Assembly: GCA_942490895.1 (NCBI GenBank)
Contig: CALNZC010000069.1
Span: forward strand, 1-64,000
From: JAGNXB01 sp942490895
GTDB taxonomy: Bacteria; Bacteroidota; Bacteroidia; Chitinophagales; Saprospiraceae
Direction of reading: 5' to 3'
Length of the DNA: 64,000 nt
Shown here one piece after another: positions 35,256 to 43,694 of this stretch. The translations under genes and the position numbers were made by a program. The notes beneath the pieces were generated by a model, which was given only the letters and a program-made list of their open reading frames with translations, had not been told where the DNA came from and did not search any database. Positions within the stretch are counted from its first letter, which is position 1; every line of letters begins with the position of its first letter.

Positions 35256-37619
35256 ATGAGATTTCTTTTCACTGCCTTTTGCGGGTTCCTTCTTTTTACT
35301 CAACATTCGACTGCCCAACCCCTTACGTTGGATAGGATCATGAATGGAGAATCTTTTGTCGGGTATCTCCCCGAAAATCCTGCCTGGCATCCAGACAATG
35401 AAACCATTTTTTTCACCTGGAATCCTGATGGAAATCTTCTGCGAAGCACCTACTCCTGGCAACCAAAAATCGGTACTGAAAAGCTTTCAGCTGAACAGGT
35501 GATGGCCCAACCCAGTGCCTCACTTCATTGGTCCAAATCTTTCAGAAAAGCACTCTATTCCAAGAATGGTGACATCTTTTTATGGGATACCCAAAAGCGG
35601 CTCACCCGGCAGTTGACCGCCACTTCTGCATTTGAAAATGATCCTGTCTTCGGACCCACCGAACATGAAGTTGTATATCGCAGTGGTAACAACCTTTTCT
35701 TGCAGGATCTACAATTGGGGTCCATCACTCAACTGACTGATTTTCAAAAAGGAAAGAAAAAGGCAGATCCTCGCATCAATGAGCAGGACCAATGGCTGAA
35801 ACAGGATCAGGAACACTTGTCTTCTGTTCTGGCAGAACGCCGCCAAAATCAAGCTGCCCGAGAAAAATGGGAGGAACAAACGGCTCCAAAACGCCCCCTC
35901 GCCATTTTTCTTGGTGACGTCCGGATCACATCTCTTTCTGCCGATCCGTCCCTTCGATTTATCACCTGGACCCAGGTAGAGTCATCAAAATCGACGGCAA
36001 CCGAGGTGCCCAGTTATGTCACAGAATCCAGCTATACGGATCAATTGCGCGCCCGGGCCAAAGTCGGGCATGACCTCGACAAATACACCTTTCATTGTTA
36101 TGACAGGCAAGTGGATACGACCTACCAGCTGCACATTGACAGTCTTCCCGGCATCCATCAAAAACCACTTTTTCTGGCAGAATATCACCAGGATTCCCTA
36201 CCCTGGAAGCCTCGGTATACACAAGCAAAACCAGTCATCTACCACGGGCCTGTGTGGTCAGATTCCGGCAAGGCCTTACTGGAACTCAAAAGCCTGGACC
36301 ATAAGGACCGGTGGATCCTGGTATATGATCCAGCTCTGAATCATTACCAGCTCATCGATCATCAACATGATGAAGCCTGGATCGGTGGGCCAGGCATCAG
36401 CAACTGGACCGGCCAGGGAGGCGACATGGGCTGGATGGATGATGGCGAGAATCTCTGGTATCAATCCGAGCAAACCGGCTACTCTCATCTTTACACTTAT
36501 GCGCTCTCATCAACGACACGAAAAGCTTTAACCACTGGCCCTTATGAGATTCTGAAAACCCAACTGTCCCGGGACAGGAAAACGTTCTTTATCCAGGCCA
36601 ATGCAGAGGGCCCGGAAGAGCAGCACTTCTACCATCTCCCGGCCAAGGGCGGAAAACTGGTCAGGATCACAACTCAGCCCGGCAATCATGAAGTGACCAT
36701 CTCGCCAGATGAACGCCAGCTGGCCATCCGGTATTCCTATGCCAACCAACCATGGGAGCTGTTTATCATAGAAAATCGCCCCGGTGCCATTCGTCAACAG
36801 ATCACTCGAAGCACTACTGCAGAATTTCAGACTTATCCCTGGCGAGTACCGGCCATTATTCATGTTCCGGCCAATGATGGTGTCCAGGTCCCCGGAAGAA
36901 TCTATCGGCCCGAAAACCCGAATGGCGCAGCAGTGATCTTCGTACATGGCGCCGGATATCTCCAAAATGTACATCAATGGTGGAGCAGTTATTACCGGGA
37001 GTACATGTTTCACAATATGCTCTGCGATGAAGGATACACCGTTCTCGATCTCGACTACCGCGCCAGTGAAGGATATGGCCGCGATTGGCGAACTGCCATT
37101 TACAGACACATGGGAGGTCGGGATCTTGCCGATCAGATCGATGGCGCAACATTCCTGGTGGACAGTATGGGAATCGATCCGGAACGCATCGGGATCTATG
37201 GCGGATCCTATGGAGGCTTTATTACGCTGATGGCCCTTTTTCAACACCCGGGCACCTTTGCCTGTGGTGCTGCCCTTCGATCGGTGACCGACTGGGCACA
37301 ATACAACCACCCCTACACGGCAAACATTCTGAATACGCCTGTTGAAGACAGCCTGGCCTATCGACGGTCTTCGCCGATCTACTATGCAGAAGGATTACAA
37401 GACCCACTGGTCATGCTGCATGGCATGATCGATGTCAATGTCCAATATCAGGATGTAGTACGCTTGAGCCAACGGTTGATCGAAATGGGGAAGAAGGATT
37501 GGGAACTGGCTGCTTTTCCGCTAGAGGATCACGGCTTTGTCGAACCCAGTTCCTGGAAGGATGAATACCGCCGAATTCATGAATTATTCACGAGACATCT
37601 GTTGCTCACCGAGCATTGA
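35256..37619 (+). CDS. Secreted S9-family prolyl oligopeptidase / dipeptidyl-peptidase-like enzyme
   Basis: A serine peptidase of about 787 residues. The ATG at 35256 starts a signal peptide (MRFLFTAFCGFLLFTQHSTA, cleaved before QPLTL); the frame extends up to 35157, but those residues look untranslated. The N-terminal 500 residues are propeller-like (FTWNPDGNLLRST, TISPDERQLAIRYS), as in the DPP IV group. The C-terminal alpha/beta hydrolase domain has the nucleophile motif GGSYGGF (Ser near residue 651), Asp in HGMIDVNVQ and His in EDHGFVEP, so the triad is complete. The enzyme probably degrades peptides in the periplasm or outside the cell. The final 14 bases overlap the end of murQ on the other strand. 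Confidence 0.92.
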   Translation: MRFLFTAFCGFLLFTQHSTAQPLTLDRIMNGESFVGYLPENPAWHPDNETIFFTWNPDGNLLRSTYSWQPKIGTEKLSAEQVMAQPSASLHWSKSFRKALYSKNGDIFLWDTQKRLTRQLTATSAFENDPVFGPTEHEVVYRSGNNLFLQDLQLGSITQLTDFQKGKKKADPRINEQDQWLKQDQEHLSSVLAERRQNQAAREKWEEQTAPKRPLAIFLGDVRITSLSADPSLRFITWTQVESSKSTATEVPSYVTESSYTDQLRARAKVGHDLDKYTFHCYDRQVDTTYQLHIDSLPGIHQKPLFLAEYHQDSLPWKPRYTQAKPVIYHGPVWSDSGKALLELKSLDHKDRWILVYDPALNHYQLIDHQHDEAWIGGPGISNWTGQGGDMGWMDDGENLWYQSEQTGYSHLYTYALSSTTRKALTTGPYEILKTQLSRDRKTFFIQANAEGPEEQHFYHLPAKGGKLVRITTQPGNHEVTISPDERQLAIRYSYANQPWELFIIENRPGAIRQQITRSTTAEFQTYPWRVPAIIHVPANDGVQVPGRIYRPENPNGAAVIFVHGAGYLQNVHQWWSSYYREYMFHNMLCDEGYTVLDLDYRASEGYGRDWRTAIYRHMGGRDLADQIDGATFLVDSMGIDPERIGIYGGSYGGFITLMALFQHPGTFACGAALRSVTDWAQYNHPYTANILNTPVEDSLAYRRSSPIYYAEGLQDPLVMLHGMIDVNVQYQDVVRLSQRLIEMGKKDWELAAFPLEDHGFVEPSSWKDEYRRIHELFTRHLLLTEH

Positions 37620-38409
37620 GGAGGGCCTTGCGCACACTGCCGGCGGCCAGTAATTGAGTCCTGGCTTGTTCTTCAGACAGATTGAGCTCCCGCATGAGAA
37701 TGTTTGTCCCTCGTTCGACCAGTTTCTGATTGGATAACTGCATATCCACCATCCGGTTATCCTGCACCCTGCCGAGACGGATCATGGTCGCGGTGGTGAT
37801 CATATTCAGGACCATCTTTTGTGCCGTACCTGCCTTCAATCGGGTACTCCCGCTGATAAACTCCGGACCCGTGACCACAGCGATGGGGAAATCACATGAA
37901 TGGGCGAGAAGTGAATCCGGATTGCACGTGATACAACCTGTCAGAATGCCCTGTTCGCGGCAAGTGGTCAACCCCGATACGACGTAAGGTGTCGTCCCGG
38001 ATGCCGCCAGACCGATCACCACATCAAGGGTGCATACATCATAGGACTGAAGATCAAACCAGGCTAGCCCAGGGTCATCTTCTGCACCCTCAACTGCCTT
38101 GCGAATGGCTTGATCGCCCCCGGCGATAATACCGTTTACCCAACTGGCTGGCACGCCAAATGTGGGCGGACATTCTGAGGCGTCCAGGATACCCAGGCGG
38201 CCGCTCGTTCCCGCCCCGATATAAAACAGGCGGCCACCTTTCTCCAGGGCAGAAATCACCTGTTCAACAAGTTTTTCGATTTGTGGCAACGCCTCTTCAA
38301 CAGCCTTGTGAACAGAAGCGTCCTCCTCATTCATCGTTCGGATCAATTCTCCAACCGACCAGGTTTCCAAATGACGATGCGGCGATGCTGATTCAGTAAC
38401 TCGTTCCAT
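37606..38409 (-). CDS. murQ: N-acetylmuramic acid 6-phosphate etherase
   Basis: A cytoplasmic enzyme that cleaves the lactyl ether of MurNAc-6-phosphate to give GlcNAc-6-phosphate and D-lactate, in recycling of cell-wall muropeptides. It is 267 residues from the ATG at 38409 (MERVTES), close to the usual length. Family hallmarks are present: the SIS-domain sequence FYIGAGTSGRLGILDASECP, IAGGDQAIRKAVEGAEDD with the catalytic-region Glu, and GLAASGTTPYV. The reading frame also has an ATG at 38424. A TACCTTTG element sits directly before the start codon. The 3' end overlaps the convergent peptidase gene by 14 bases. Confidence 0.95.
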   Translation of the reverse strand: MERVTESASPHRHLETWSVGELIRTMNEEDASVHKAVEEALPQIEKLVEQVISALEKGGRLFYIGAGTSGRLGILDASECPPTFGVPASWVNGIIAGGDQAIRKAVEGAEDDPGLAWFDLQSYDVCTLDVVIGLAASGTTPYVVSGLTTCREQGILTGCITCNPDSLLAHSCDFPIAVVTGPEFISGSTRLKAGTAQKMVLNMITTATMIRLGRVQDNRMVDMQLSNQKLVERGTNILMRELNLSEEQARTQLLAAGSVRKALLNAR

Positions 38410-38413
38410 ACCG

Positions 38414-38421
38414 CAAAGGTA
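38414..38421 (-). promoter_or_regulatory. -7 promoter element abutting the murQ start
   Basis: On the minus strand this reads TACCTTTG, an exact match to the Bacteroidota -7 consensus TAnnTTTG, and it ends four bases before the murQ ATG at 38409. Transcription would start at or next to the start codon, giving a leaderless or nearly leaderless message. No good TTG is seen at the -33 position. Confidence 0.45.
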
Positions 38422-38509
38422 CATTCAGAATTGAATGACCCTGACCGGCCATTTGAACGATCCACAGAAAACTTTTGACGAAAAATTAAGGCTGTTGATC
38501 GAATTACTC

Positions 38510-38540
38510 TTGAATTTATCATAGTAATTCAATACTATTG
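38510..38540 (+). promoter_or_regulatory. Possible promoter of the SPFH gene
   Basis: TTG at 38510-38512, a spacer of 20 bases, and TACTATTG at 38533-38540, one mismatch from TAnnTTTG. The start codon of the SPFH gene follows at 38567, allowing a leader of about 20 bases. Confidence 0.4.
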
Positions 38541-38566
38541 TGATATCATTTTAACATCACTGCACT

Positions 38567-39418
38567 ATGAAAGAGATCACCTCAAAACCTCGTTCCGGAT
38601 ACACCATGCTCTTGGTGCTACTGCTCTTCCTTATCGGCGGTATCGCCTTCATCGTCCTCCGGATGCCTTTACCAGGCATTCTGATCCTGGTTTCCATGCT
38701 TATCCTGACCCCTGGATTTTTCTTCATCAATCCGAATGGCTCCGTAGTCCTCACCTTGTTTGGAGATTATAAGGGGACCGTTAAACACAACGGCTTTTTC
38801 TGGGTGAATCCATTTTACTCGAAAAAGTCCATTTCATTGCGGGCAAGAAATTTTGATTCAGACCGGCTGAAGGTCAATGATAAAATGGGTAATCCCGTCA
38901 TTATTTCTGTCATCCTGGTTTGGCGGGTTGATGAGACCTTCAAGGCTGCTTTTGAGGTAGACAATTATGAGACATTTGTCAAAGTCCAGACCGATGCTGC
39001 GGTACGGAAGTTGGCTGCCCGCTACCCATATGATAATTTCGACGATGAAATGGCAGAGATGACGCTGCGTTCCGGACTGGAAGATGTCAACCACAACCTG
39101 GAGATCGAATTACATGAGCGTCTGGCTATTGCGGGGATTGAGGTCATTGAAGCTCGCATCGGCTATCTGGCTTATGCTCCTGAAATCGCCAACGCCATGC
39201 TCCGTCGTCAACAGGCTACCGCCATTGTTTCGGCTCGATTCAAAATCGTAGAAGGTGCTGTAGGCATGGTGGAAGAAGCCCTTAAAATGCTGAGTGATAA
39301 AAACGTCATTCAATTGGACGATGACAAGAAGGCGGCAATGGTCAGCAATCTGATGGTCGTTCTTTGTGCGGATCACGATGCTGTACCGGTGTTGAATACA
39401 GGAACACTGCATCAGTAA
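38567..39418 (+). CDS. SPFH (stomatin/prohibitin-like) membrane protein
   Basis: 283 residues. Two hydrophobic segments near the N-terminus (about 13-32 and 34-53; MLLVLLLFLIGGIAFIVLRM and then GILILVSMLILTPGFFFI) form a membrane anchor. An SPFH/band 7 domain follows (about 55-250; GTVKHNGFFWVNPFY, SLRARNFDSDRLKVNDKMGN, VSARFKIVEGAVGMVEEAL). Such proteins form large membrane-associated assemblies that organise or regulate other membrane proteins; the partner is unknown here. The next gene, 8 bases downstream, encodes an Arc-like small protein, a pairing seen in many bacteria, so the two are probably co-transcribed. Confidence 0.88.
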   Translation: MKEITSKPRSGYTMLLVLLLFLIGGIAFIVLRMPLPGILILVSMLILTPGFFFINPNGSVVLTLFGDYKGTVKHNGFFWVNPFYSKKSISLRARNFDSDRLKVNDKMGNPVIISVILVWRVDETFKAAFEVDNYETFVKVQTDAAVRKLAARYPYDNFDDEMAEMTLRSGLEDVNHNLEIELHERLAIAGIEVIEARIGYLAYAPEIANAMLRRQQATAIVSARFKIVEGAVGMVEEALKMLSDKNVIQLDDDKKAAMVSNLMVVLCADHDAVPVLNTGTLHQ

Positions 39419-39426
39419 TCTCAGTT

Positions 39427-39645
39427 ATGGAAAAGAAGAAATTCGTCCTTCGTATCGATGCATCGACTATGGCAGCGGTAGAGAAATGGGCGGCTGATGA
39501 ATTCCGAAGTGTCAATGGTCAACTGGAATGGTTGATCACAAAATACCTGCGTGAAAGAGGCCGAATGGATCCTGAAGAAAAGGATGCTACTCCTCTGGAT
39601 GAAACCAAGGAAGGGCCTGCGAATGCAGGTCCTTCCAACACGTAG
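39427..39645 (+). CDS. Arc-like small protein (ribbon-helix-helix type)
   Basis: 72 residues from the ATG at 39427 (MEKKKFVLRIDASTMAAVEK). The short beta-strand FVLRID followed by two helices (AAVEKWAADEF, VNGQLEWLITKYLRERGR) fits the Arc/MetJ ribbon-helix-helix pattern, and the tail is Pro/Glu-rich. The frame extends upstream to 39364, but that overlaps the SPFH gene. Proteins of this kind commonly follow SPFH genes; DNA binding is inferred and not shown. An inverted repeat lies within its last codons. Confidence 0.75.
   Translation: MEKKKFVLRIDASTMAAVEKWAADEFRSVNGQLEWLITKYLRERGRMDPEEKDATPLDETKEGPANAGPSNT
39609..39636. terminator. Hairpin at the end of the Arc-like gene (possible terminator)
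   Basis: A 12-bp stem GGAAGGGCCTGC / GCAGGTCCTTCC with one G-T wobble and loop GAAT. It overlaps the last codons of the Arc-like gene and lies before the convergent heptose operon. It has no T run on either side, so terminator function is uncertain. Confidence 0.4.
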
Positions 39646-39652
39646 AAAACCT

Positions 39653-40906
39653 CTAGTGTTGCAAGAATCCGTTTGCCGCCTCGCTCAGGGAGGAGACCGT
39701 CCAATCGGCATGATCATCCTGCTCACCAATACGGATCGTATACATCCCCAGGTGGGCACCAAAAGCAATATCACTTTTGCTATCTCCGATCAGAACGGAA
39801 CGATCGAATCGGATCTCAGGAAAATCGAATAAGGCTTGCAAGCCCATACCTGGAAGTGGCTTTCGGCACACCGGAAGTTCACTAGCCAGTGATGGGCAAA
39901 AGTAGATGCCATCCAATTGCACTCCCCTTTCTCGTAAATCATCCGCCATCCGTTGATGGACCTGGGCGAGATCGTCCTCTGTCATCCAACCCTTCCCGAT
40001 CCCTTGTTGGTTGGTCACCAAAACGACCCGGCCAAACTTCGCACGCAAAACCTCAAGCGCCTCTTTCACTCCAGGCAACCAATGAAATTGTTCGGGTTCT
40101 CGGACATAATCATCCGGGATGCGTTCATTGATCACGCCATCCCGATCCAGGAATAAGGTCCAGCTTTGATCGGGTGAGGGGCGTTCCTTCGCTACTTCTT
40201 GAGCAAACCATGCCGGAATAGCTGTTTGAGCCTGATGGTAATCGTCGGGAACCCCGATATCCAGGAAGTGCCCACTAACAGGCACTCCTGCCAATCTGCC
40301 TTGTGTAAACTGTACTTCGAGGACCTCCTTTTCAAATGAAAAACTTTCTTTTGGTGGTGCAGCCTCCAGTAAACGTCGGTCCACGAGATAAACACCTGCA
40401 TTGATCAGACCGACATCAACGGCTTGCTTCTCTGCAAACCCGATGATCTTTCCACTGGCATCAATCTTGACCGTTCCATACCGATCAAACCGGGTCATCT
40501 GCTTCAACGCCAGGGTACACCCTGCTTTGCTGGCCTGGTGAAATGCCCAAAGCGAATCAAAGGAGAAATCAGTGTACGTGTCACCGTTCAATACCCAGGC
40601 ATGTCGATCCTCCAGATCCTTCCAGGCCCAGCGAATAGCGCCACCTGTGCCCAGAGGCTTCTCCTCCCGAACATATCGGATTGCCATGCCTTGCCATTCG
40701 TGTCCGATGAATTCTTCAAATGCATCTGCCATATGTCCTATCGACAGGACCACAGTTCGAATGCCTTGTTTCGCCAGGTGATCTAGTTGCCAGGCGAGAA
40801 ATGGTCGTCCACCAACCGGAGCCAATGGCTTGGGCAGATCACTGACCACAGACTGTAGACGAGTGCCTCTCCCGCCCGCTAGAATGATCGCCAGTTCAGG
40901 CATCAT
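39653..40906 (-). CDS. Bifunctional heptose enzyme: HddC-like guanylyltransferase fused to GmhB-like phosphatase
   Basis: A 417-residue fusion. Residues 1 to about 235 are a sugar-nucleotide transferase (LAGGRGTRLQSVVSDLPKPL, VLNGDTYTDF, GHFLDIGVPDDY), as in HddC, which makes GDP-D-glycero-alpha-D-manno-heptose. Residues 248-417 are a HAD phosphatase like GmhB, which removes the 7-phosphate from heptose 1,7-bisphosphate. Its motif I is LDRDGVIN (253-260), motif II VTNQQGIG (297-304), and motif IV IGDSKSD (373-379). The zinc loop of GmhB is reduced: one Cys at 337 and one at 347 remain, while the intervening His and Cys ligands are not evident. It overlaps gmhA by four bases (ATGA), so the two are coupled. 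Fusion of two consecutive-pathway activities is the unusual point. The nucleotide (GDP) is inferred from the pathway context. Confidence 0.88.
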   Translation of the reverse strand: MMPELAIILAGGRGTRLQSVVSDLPKPLAPVGGRPFLAWQLDHLAKQGIRTVVLSIGHMADAFEEFIGHEWQGMAIRYVREEKPLGTGGAIRWAWKDLEDRHAWVLNGDTYTDFSFDSLWAFHQASKAGCTLALKQMTRFDRYGTVKIDASGKIIGFAEKQAVDVGLINAGVYLVDRRLLEAAPPKESFSFEKEVLEVQFTQGRLAGVPVSGHFLDIGVPDDYHQAQTAIPAWFAQEVAKERPSPDQSWTLFLDRDGVINERIPDDYVREPEQFHWLPGVKEALEVLRAKFGRVVLVTNQQGIGKGWMTEDDLAQVHQRMADDLRERGVQLDGIYFCPSLASELPVCRKPLPGMGLQALFDFPEIRFDRSVLIGDSKSDIAFGAHLGMYTIRIGEQDDHADWTVSSLSEAANGFLQH

Positions 40907-41484
40907 GGTCGTGTAAACATTTGTGCTTCTGTCAATTCACAAAGGATATGCCCCAATAGAATATGAGACTCCTGGACTCTTGGCGTATCCGATGAAGGCA
41001 CCTTCAGCATAAACTCACATTGGCCATTCAGCTTCCCTCCGGAAGCACCCGTCATGCCAATCACGATCATCTTTTTCTTTCGTGCTTCTTCAACAGCACG
41101 CAGGATGTTTGGTGAGTTCCCTGATGTCGATAAGGCGATCAGAATATCACCTTCATGCCCCATGCCCTTGACCAACCGACCATAGATCTCTTCATAACTA
41201 TAATCATTCGCCACAGCTGTGAGATAGGACGTATTGACATGCAAAGCCTCTGCGGGGAGAGGATCGCGATCAAAATAGAAGCGCCCACTTAACTCTGCTG
41301 CCAAATGCTGGGCATCCGCAGCACTTCCGCCATTTCCACAGAAGAGCACTTTACGACCATTTTGCAAGGCTTTCACCCAGGCATCCACCACTTGTGCCAC
41401 CACCTGGCAGAGTTGAGCGTCTTGTAGTAAAGCTTGTTTGACCCGGATACTCTCCTGGATGATCGATTGAATTTTGTTCTGCAT
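40903..41484 (-). CDS. gmhA: Sedoheptulose 7-phosphate isomerase
   Basis: A 193-residue cytoplasmic SIS-domain enzyme that converts sedoheptulose 7-phosphate to D-glycero-D-manno-heptose 7-phosphate, the first step of heptose activation. Signature sequences are FCGNGGSAADAQHLAAELSG (with the His and Glu that help bind zinc), LIALSTSGNSPNILRA, and the C-terminal QESHILLGHILCELTE with the remaining ligand residues. It lies upstream of, and overlaps, the HddC-GmhB fusion. A TACTTTTG element precedes it at 41504-41511, so it may have its own promoter in addition to read-through from hddA. Confidence 0.94.
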   Translation of the reverse strand: MQNKIQSIIQESIRVKQALLQDAQLCQVVAQVVDAWVKALQNGRKVLFCGNGGSAADAQHLAAELSGRFYFDRDPLPAEALHVNTSYLTAVANDYSYEEIYGRLVKGMGHEGDILIALSTSGNSPNILRAVEEARKKKMIVIGMTGASGGKLNGQCEFMLKVPSSDTPRVQESHILLGHILCELTEAQMFTRP

Positions 41485-41503
41485 ATTCGGCTATAATTGC
41501 AGA

Positions 41504-41511
41504 CAAAAGTA
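41504..41511 (-). promoter_or_regulatory. Possible -7 promoter element upstream of gmhA
   Basis: On the minus strand this reads TACTTTTG, an exact TAnnTTTG match, 19 bases before the gmhA ATG, in the 90-base gap after hddA. No clear TTG is visible about 20 bases upstream of it. Confidence 0.4.
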
Positions 41512-41574
41512 GCGAGTTCACACCACACCCGTTTGTGCACGGTAAAGAGGCCGAAGAATTCAGTAGCACAAAGG

Positions 41575-42600
41575 CTACTTTCCGGTCCAGGTCACCACAC
41601 CGAGATCGGTAAATTGGAAGCGCCGAAGTTCTCCACCAAACTGGAGAAGTCGATCGGCAACAGCATATCGTTTGTTCCCGGGCACGTAGAACATCATAAA
41701 ACCGCCTCCACCGGCACCGGAGATCTTACCTCCAGTTGCCCCTGCCAACCGAGCTGCGGTGTAGATCTCATCAATGAGTGGATTAGTTACTCCAGCAGCA
41801 GTTTGTTTCTTGTAGGTCCAGCCAAAATCCAGGATCTCGCCGATAGAGTGCAGGTCTCCAAGGAAGAGTGCCTTCTTCATCATTTGAGCCTGCTCTTTGA
41901 GCTTGTGGGCCGCTTCTACCGGTTTTTCAAAACCGGAGGTAAAGTTGGAAGATTGCTTTTCAATAATGTCTGCACTCAACCGGCTTGTTCCGGTGTAATA
42001 GAGGAGGATATTAAACTCCAACTCACGCAGGTAATCAGGTCGAATACGTAATGGATTGACAATCACCTTGTCGTCGGCATAGAACTCCATGAAGTTGAAC
42101 CCACCAAACGTGGCGGCATACTGATCCTGGCGGCCACCGGCCATCCCCAGATCGATCCGTTCAATCTCATAAGCGAGGTGGGCCATATCGTATTCCCCAA
42201 GAGGAATCTGCAGCCATTCAGCAAATGCGCCCAATATCGCCACTGTAATCGTTGAGGATGTCCCCATACCACTCCCTTTGGGTGCATCCGCCCAGGTGGT
42301 TAAATGCAAGGCCAACGGTTTGCCCCCTGTCTCTTTTACTACTCGATTATAGACGCCCTTCAATAGGGCCAGTGGGCCATCAATGGGCAATTCGGCCATC
42401 AATGGATATTCTTCCTTCACCCGAAGGTCAACCGCTTCCAGAATGATCACCGGCTCCTCCAATGGCTCGATGGAGGCTTGCGCATACATGCTCACTGTAG
42501 CATTGAGGATGGCCCCGCCATACATGTCTGCATATGGACTCACATCGGTACCACCACCGGCCAATCCGATTCGTAATGGAGCTCTGGAACGATAGAACAT
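41575..42600 (-). CDS. hddA: D-glycero-D-manno-heptose 7-phosphate kinase (GHMP family)
   Basis: A 341-residue cytoplasmic GHMP kinase that phosphorylates heptose 7-phosphate at C1 to give the 1,7-bisphosphate. The N-terminus SRAPLRIGLAGGGTDVSPY is typical of HddA. The ATP loop PKGSGMGTSSTITVAILGAF and the third motif GGKISGAGGGGFMMFY are intact. Neighbours supply the preceding (gmhA) and following (gmhB, hddC) steps. HddA rather than HldE implies the GDP-activated D,D-heptose branch instead of the ADP-L,D-heptose branch. Confidence 0.9.
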   Translation of the reverse strand: MFYRSRAPLRIGLAGGGTDVSPYADMYGGAILNATVSMYAQASIEPLEEPVIILEAVDLRVKEEYPLMAELPIDGPLALLKGVYNRVVKETGGKPLALHLTTWADAPKGSGMGTSSTITVAILGAFAEWLQIPLGEYDMAHLAYEIERIDLGMAGGRQDQYAATFGGFNFMEFYADDKVIVNPLRIRPDYLRELEFNILLYYTGTSRLSADIIEKQSSNFTSGFEKPVEAAHKLKEQAQMMKKALFLGDLHSIGEILDFGWTYKKQTAAGVTNPLIDEIYTAARLAGATGGKISGAGGGGFMMFYVPGNKRYAVADRLLQFGGELRRFQFTDLGVVTWTGK

Positions 42601-42642
42601 AAATCCGGAATTTAAGAAAGGTAAGATACTAGTTCGACCGGA

Positions 42643-43638
42643 TCATTTGATCATGGTGACCCCGGATTTTTGGCGCCAATAATGTATGGTGTCTGCGATA
42701 GTCTCCTCGATCGTAAAGTGTTGTTTCCAACCTGTGCGTTGAATGAGTTTGGTTGCATCTCCAAAAATAACTGGCTCATCAGATGGCCGAAGTAGTGATG
42801 GATCCACTTCTGTTGGAAGTGAAATACCCAATACCTCTTCAATCATGGGGATCAGATCACCGATGCGGTAATCGTATTGGCCGCAAATATTATAACATGC
42901 GCCCCACTCTCCTTTTTGGGATAACAGGATCAGAGCATTGACCAGATCGCGAACATCGGTGATCCCTCGACGGGTCTCCAGATTGCCTACCCGCAAGGTG
43001 GATGCTTCTCCCCGTTCGATAGCCACTGCCCGGCGGGCAAAATCACTCAAGACATCACCCACCTTTCGCGGACCGGTGGTATTAAAGATTCGTGCCCGAA
43101 TGGTACGAATGCCTTCATTCGCATGGTATTGATAGGCCAGCAGATCCTGGCCAACTTTACTCACTCCATATGGATGCAGGGGCAGGAGTTCCGCCTTTTC
43201 ATTCACAGGTGTGTTTTCCGGGGTCAGGCTGGCTCCATATTCCGCACTTGAACACGCCACAACCACAACCGGGTCATAGGTTGGATCGATTCGACGTGCA
43301 CTGCGAATGGCTTCAAACAGGTGCACTGTTCCCTGCACATTGATCTGCATGGTTTCTTCCGGTCGCTCCCAGGATACCGTGGGATAACTCTGCGCCGCCA
43401 AATGGAAAATGGTGGTCGGCTTATACGACTGGATGATATCCTGAACCGGAGCACTGTACCGAATATCGAGTTCAGACAGCATAGCTTTCCCGTCGATCTC
43501 TTGAATATCTGTGGTCGGTTTATAGTAGGTACCGATAATCTGACTGGATGATAAACCTTCTCTCAAAAGGGTATCCACCATGTGAGACCCTACCATTCCA
43601 CCTACACCGGTGATATATATCTTCTGTTGCATCTTCAT
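42643..43638 (-). CDS. NAD-dependent sugar-nucleotide 4,6-dehydratase (SDR family), probably acting on a GDP-sugar
   Basis: About 331 residues from the ATG at 43638 (MKMQQKIYITG). It has the Rossmann motif TGVGGMVGSH, the catalytic region VACSSAEYG (Ser-x-Glu, as in GDP-mannose 4,6-dehydratases, where a plain epimerase lacks the acid), and YGVSK as the Tyr-Lys pair. NTTGPRKVGD and RRGITDVRDLVNAL are also typical of the extended SDR family. It sits 42 bases upstream of hddA in the same operon, so a GDP-heptose 4,6-dehydratase that opens a route to 6-deoxy-heptose is plausible; GDP-mannose is the alternative substrate. The longer frame up to 43731 would overlap the divergent glycosyltransferase gene and is unlikely. 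Confidence 0.82.
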   Translation of the reverse strand: MKMQQKIYITGVGGMVGSHMVDTLLREGLSSSQIIGTYYKPTTDIQEIDGKAMLSELDIRYSAPVQDIIQSYKPTTIFHLAAQSYPTVSWERPEETMQINVQGTVHLFEAIRSARRIDPTYDPVVVVACSSAEYGASLTPENTPVNEKAELLPLHPYGVSKVGQDLLAYQYHANEGIRTIRARIFNTTGPRKVGDVLSDFARRAVAIERGEASTLRVGNLETRRGITDVRDLVNALILLSQKGEWGACYNICGQYDYRIGDLIPMIEEVLGISLPTEVDPSLLRPSDEPVIFGDATKLIQRTGWKQHFTIEETIADTIHYWRQKSGVTMIK

Positions 43639-43681
43639 ATTGTAACGAGAATCACGAAAATACGTTACCCATGTCGTACTG

Positions 43682-43689
43682 TATCTTTG
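43682..43689 (+). promoter_or_regulatory. -7 promoter element abutting the glycosyltransferase start at 43695
   Basis: TATCTTTG, an exact TAnnTTTG match, ends five bases before the ATG at 43695, which would give a leaderless message. If it is real, the upstream in-frame ATG at 43671 cannot be the start. The divergent 4,6-dehydratase gene begins only 56 bases away. Confidence 0.4.
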
Positions 43690-43694
43690 CCCTG

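Noticed and set aside
43671..43694. Upstream start for the glycosyltransferase gene at 43671
   Set aside because: The eight extra residues do not fit the family N-terminus, and a TAnnTTTG element lies between the two possible starts.
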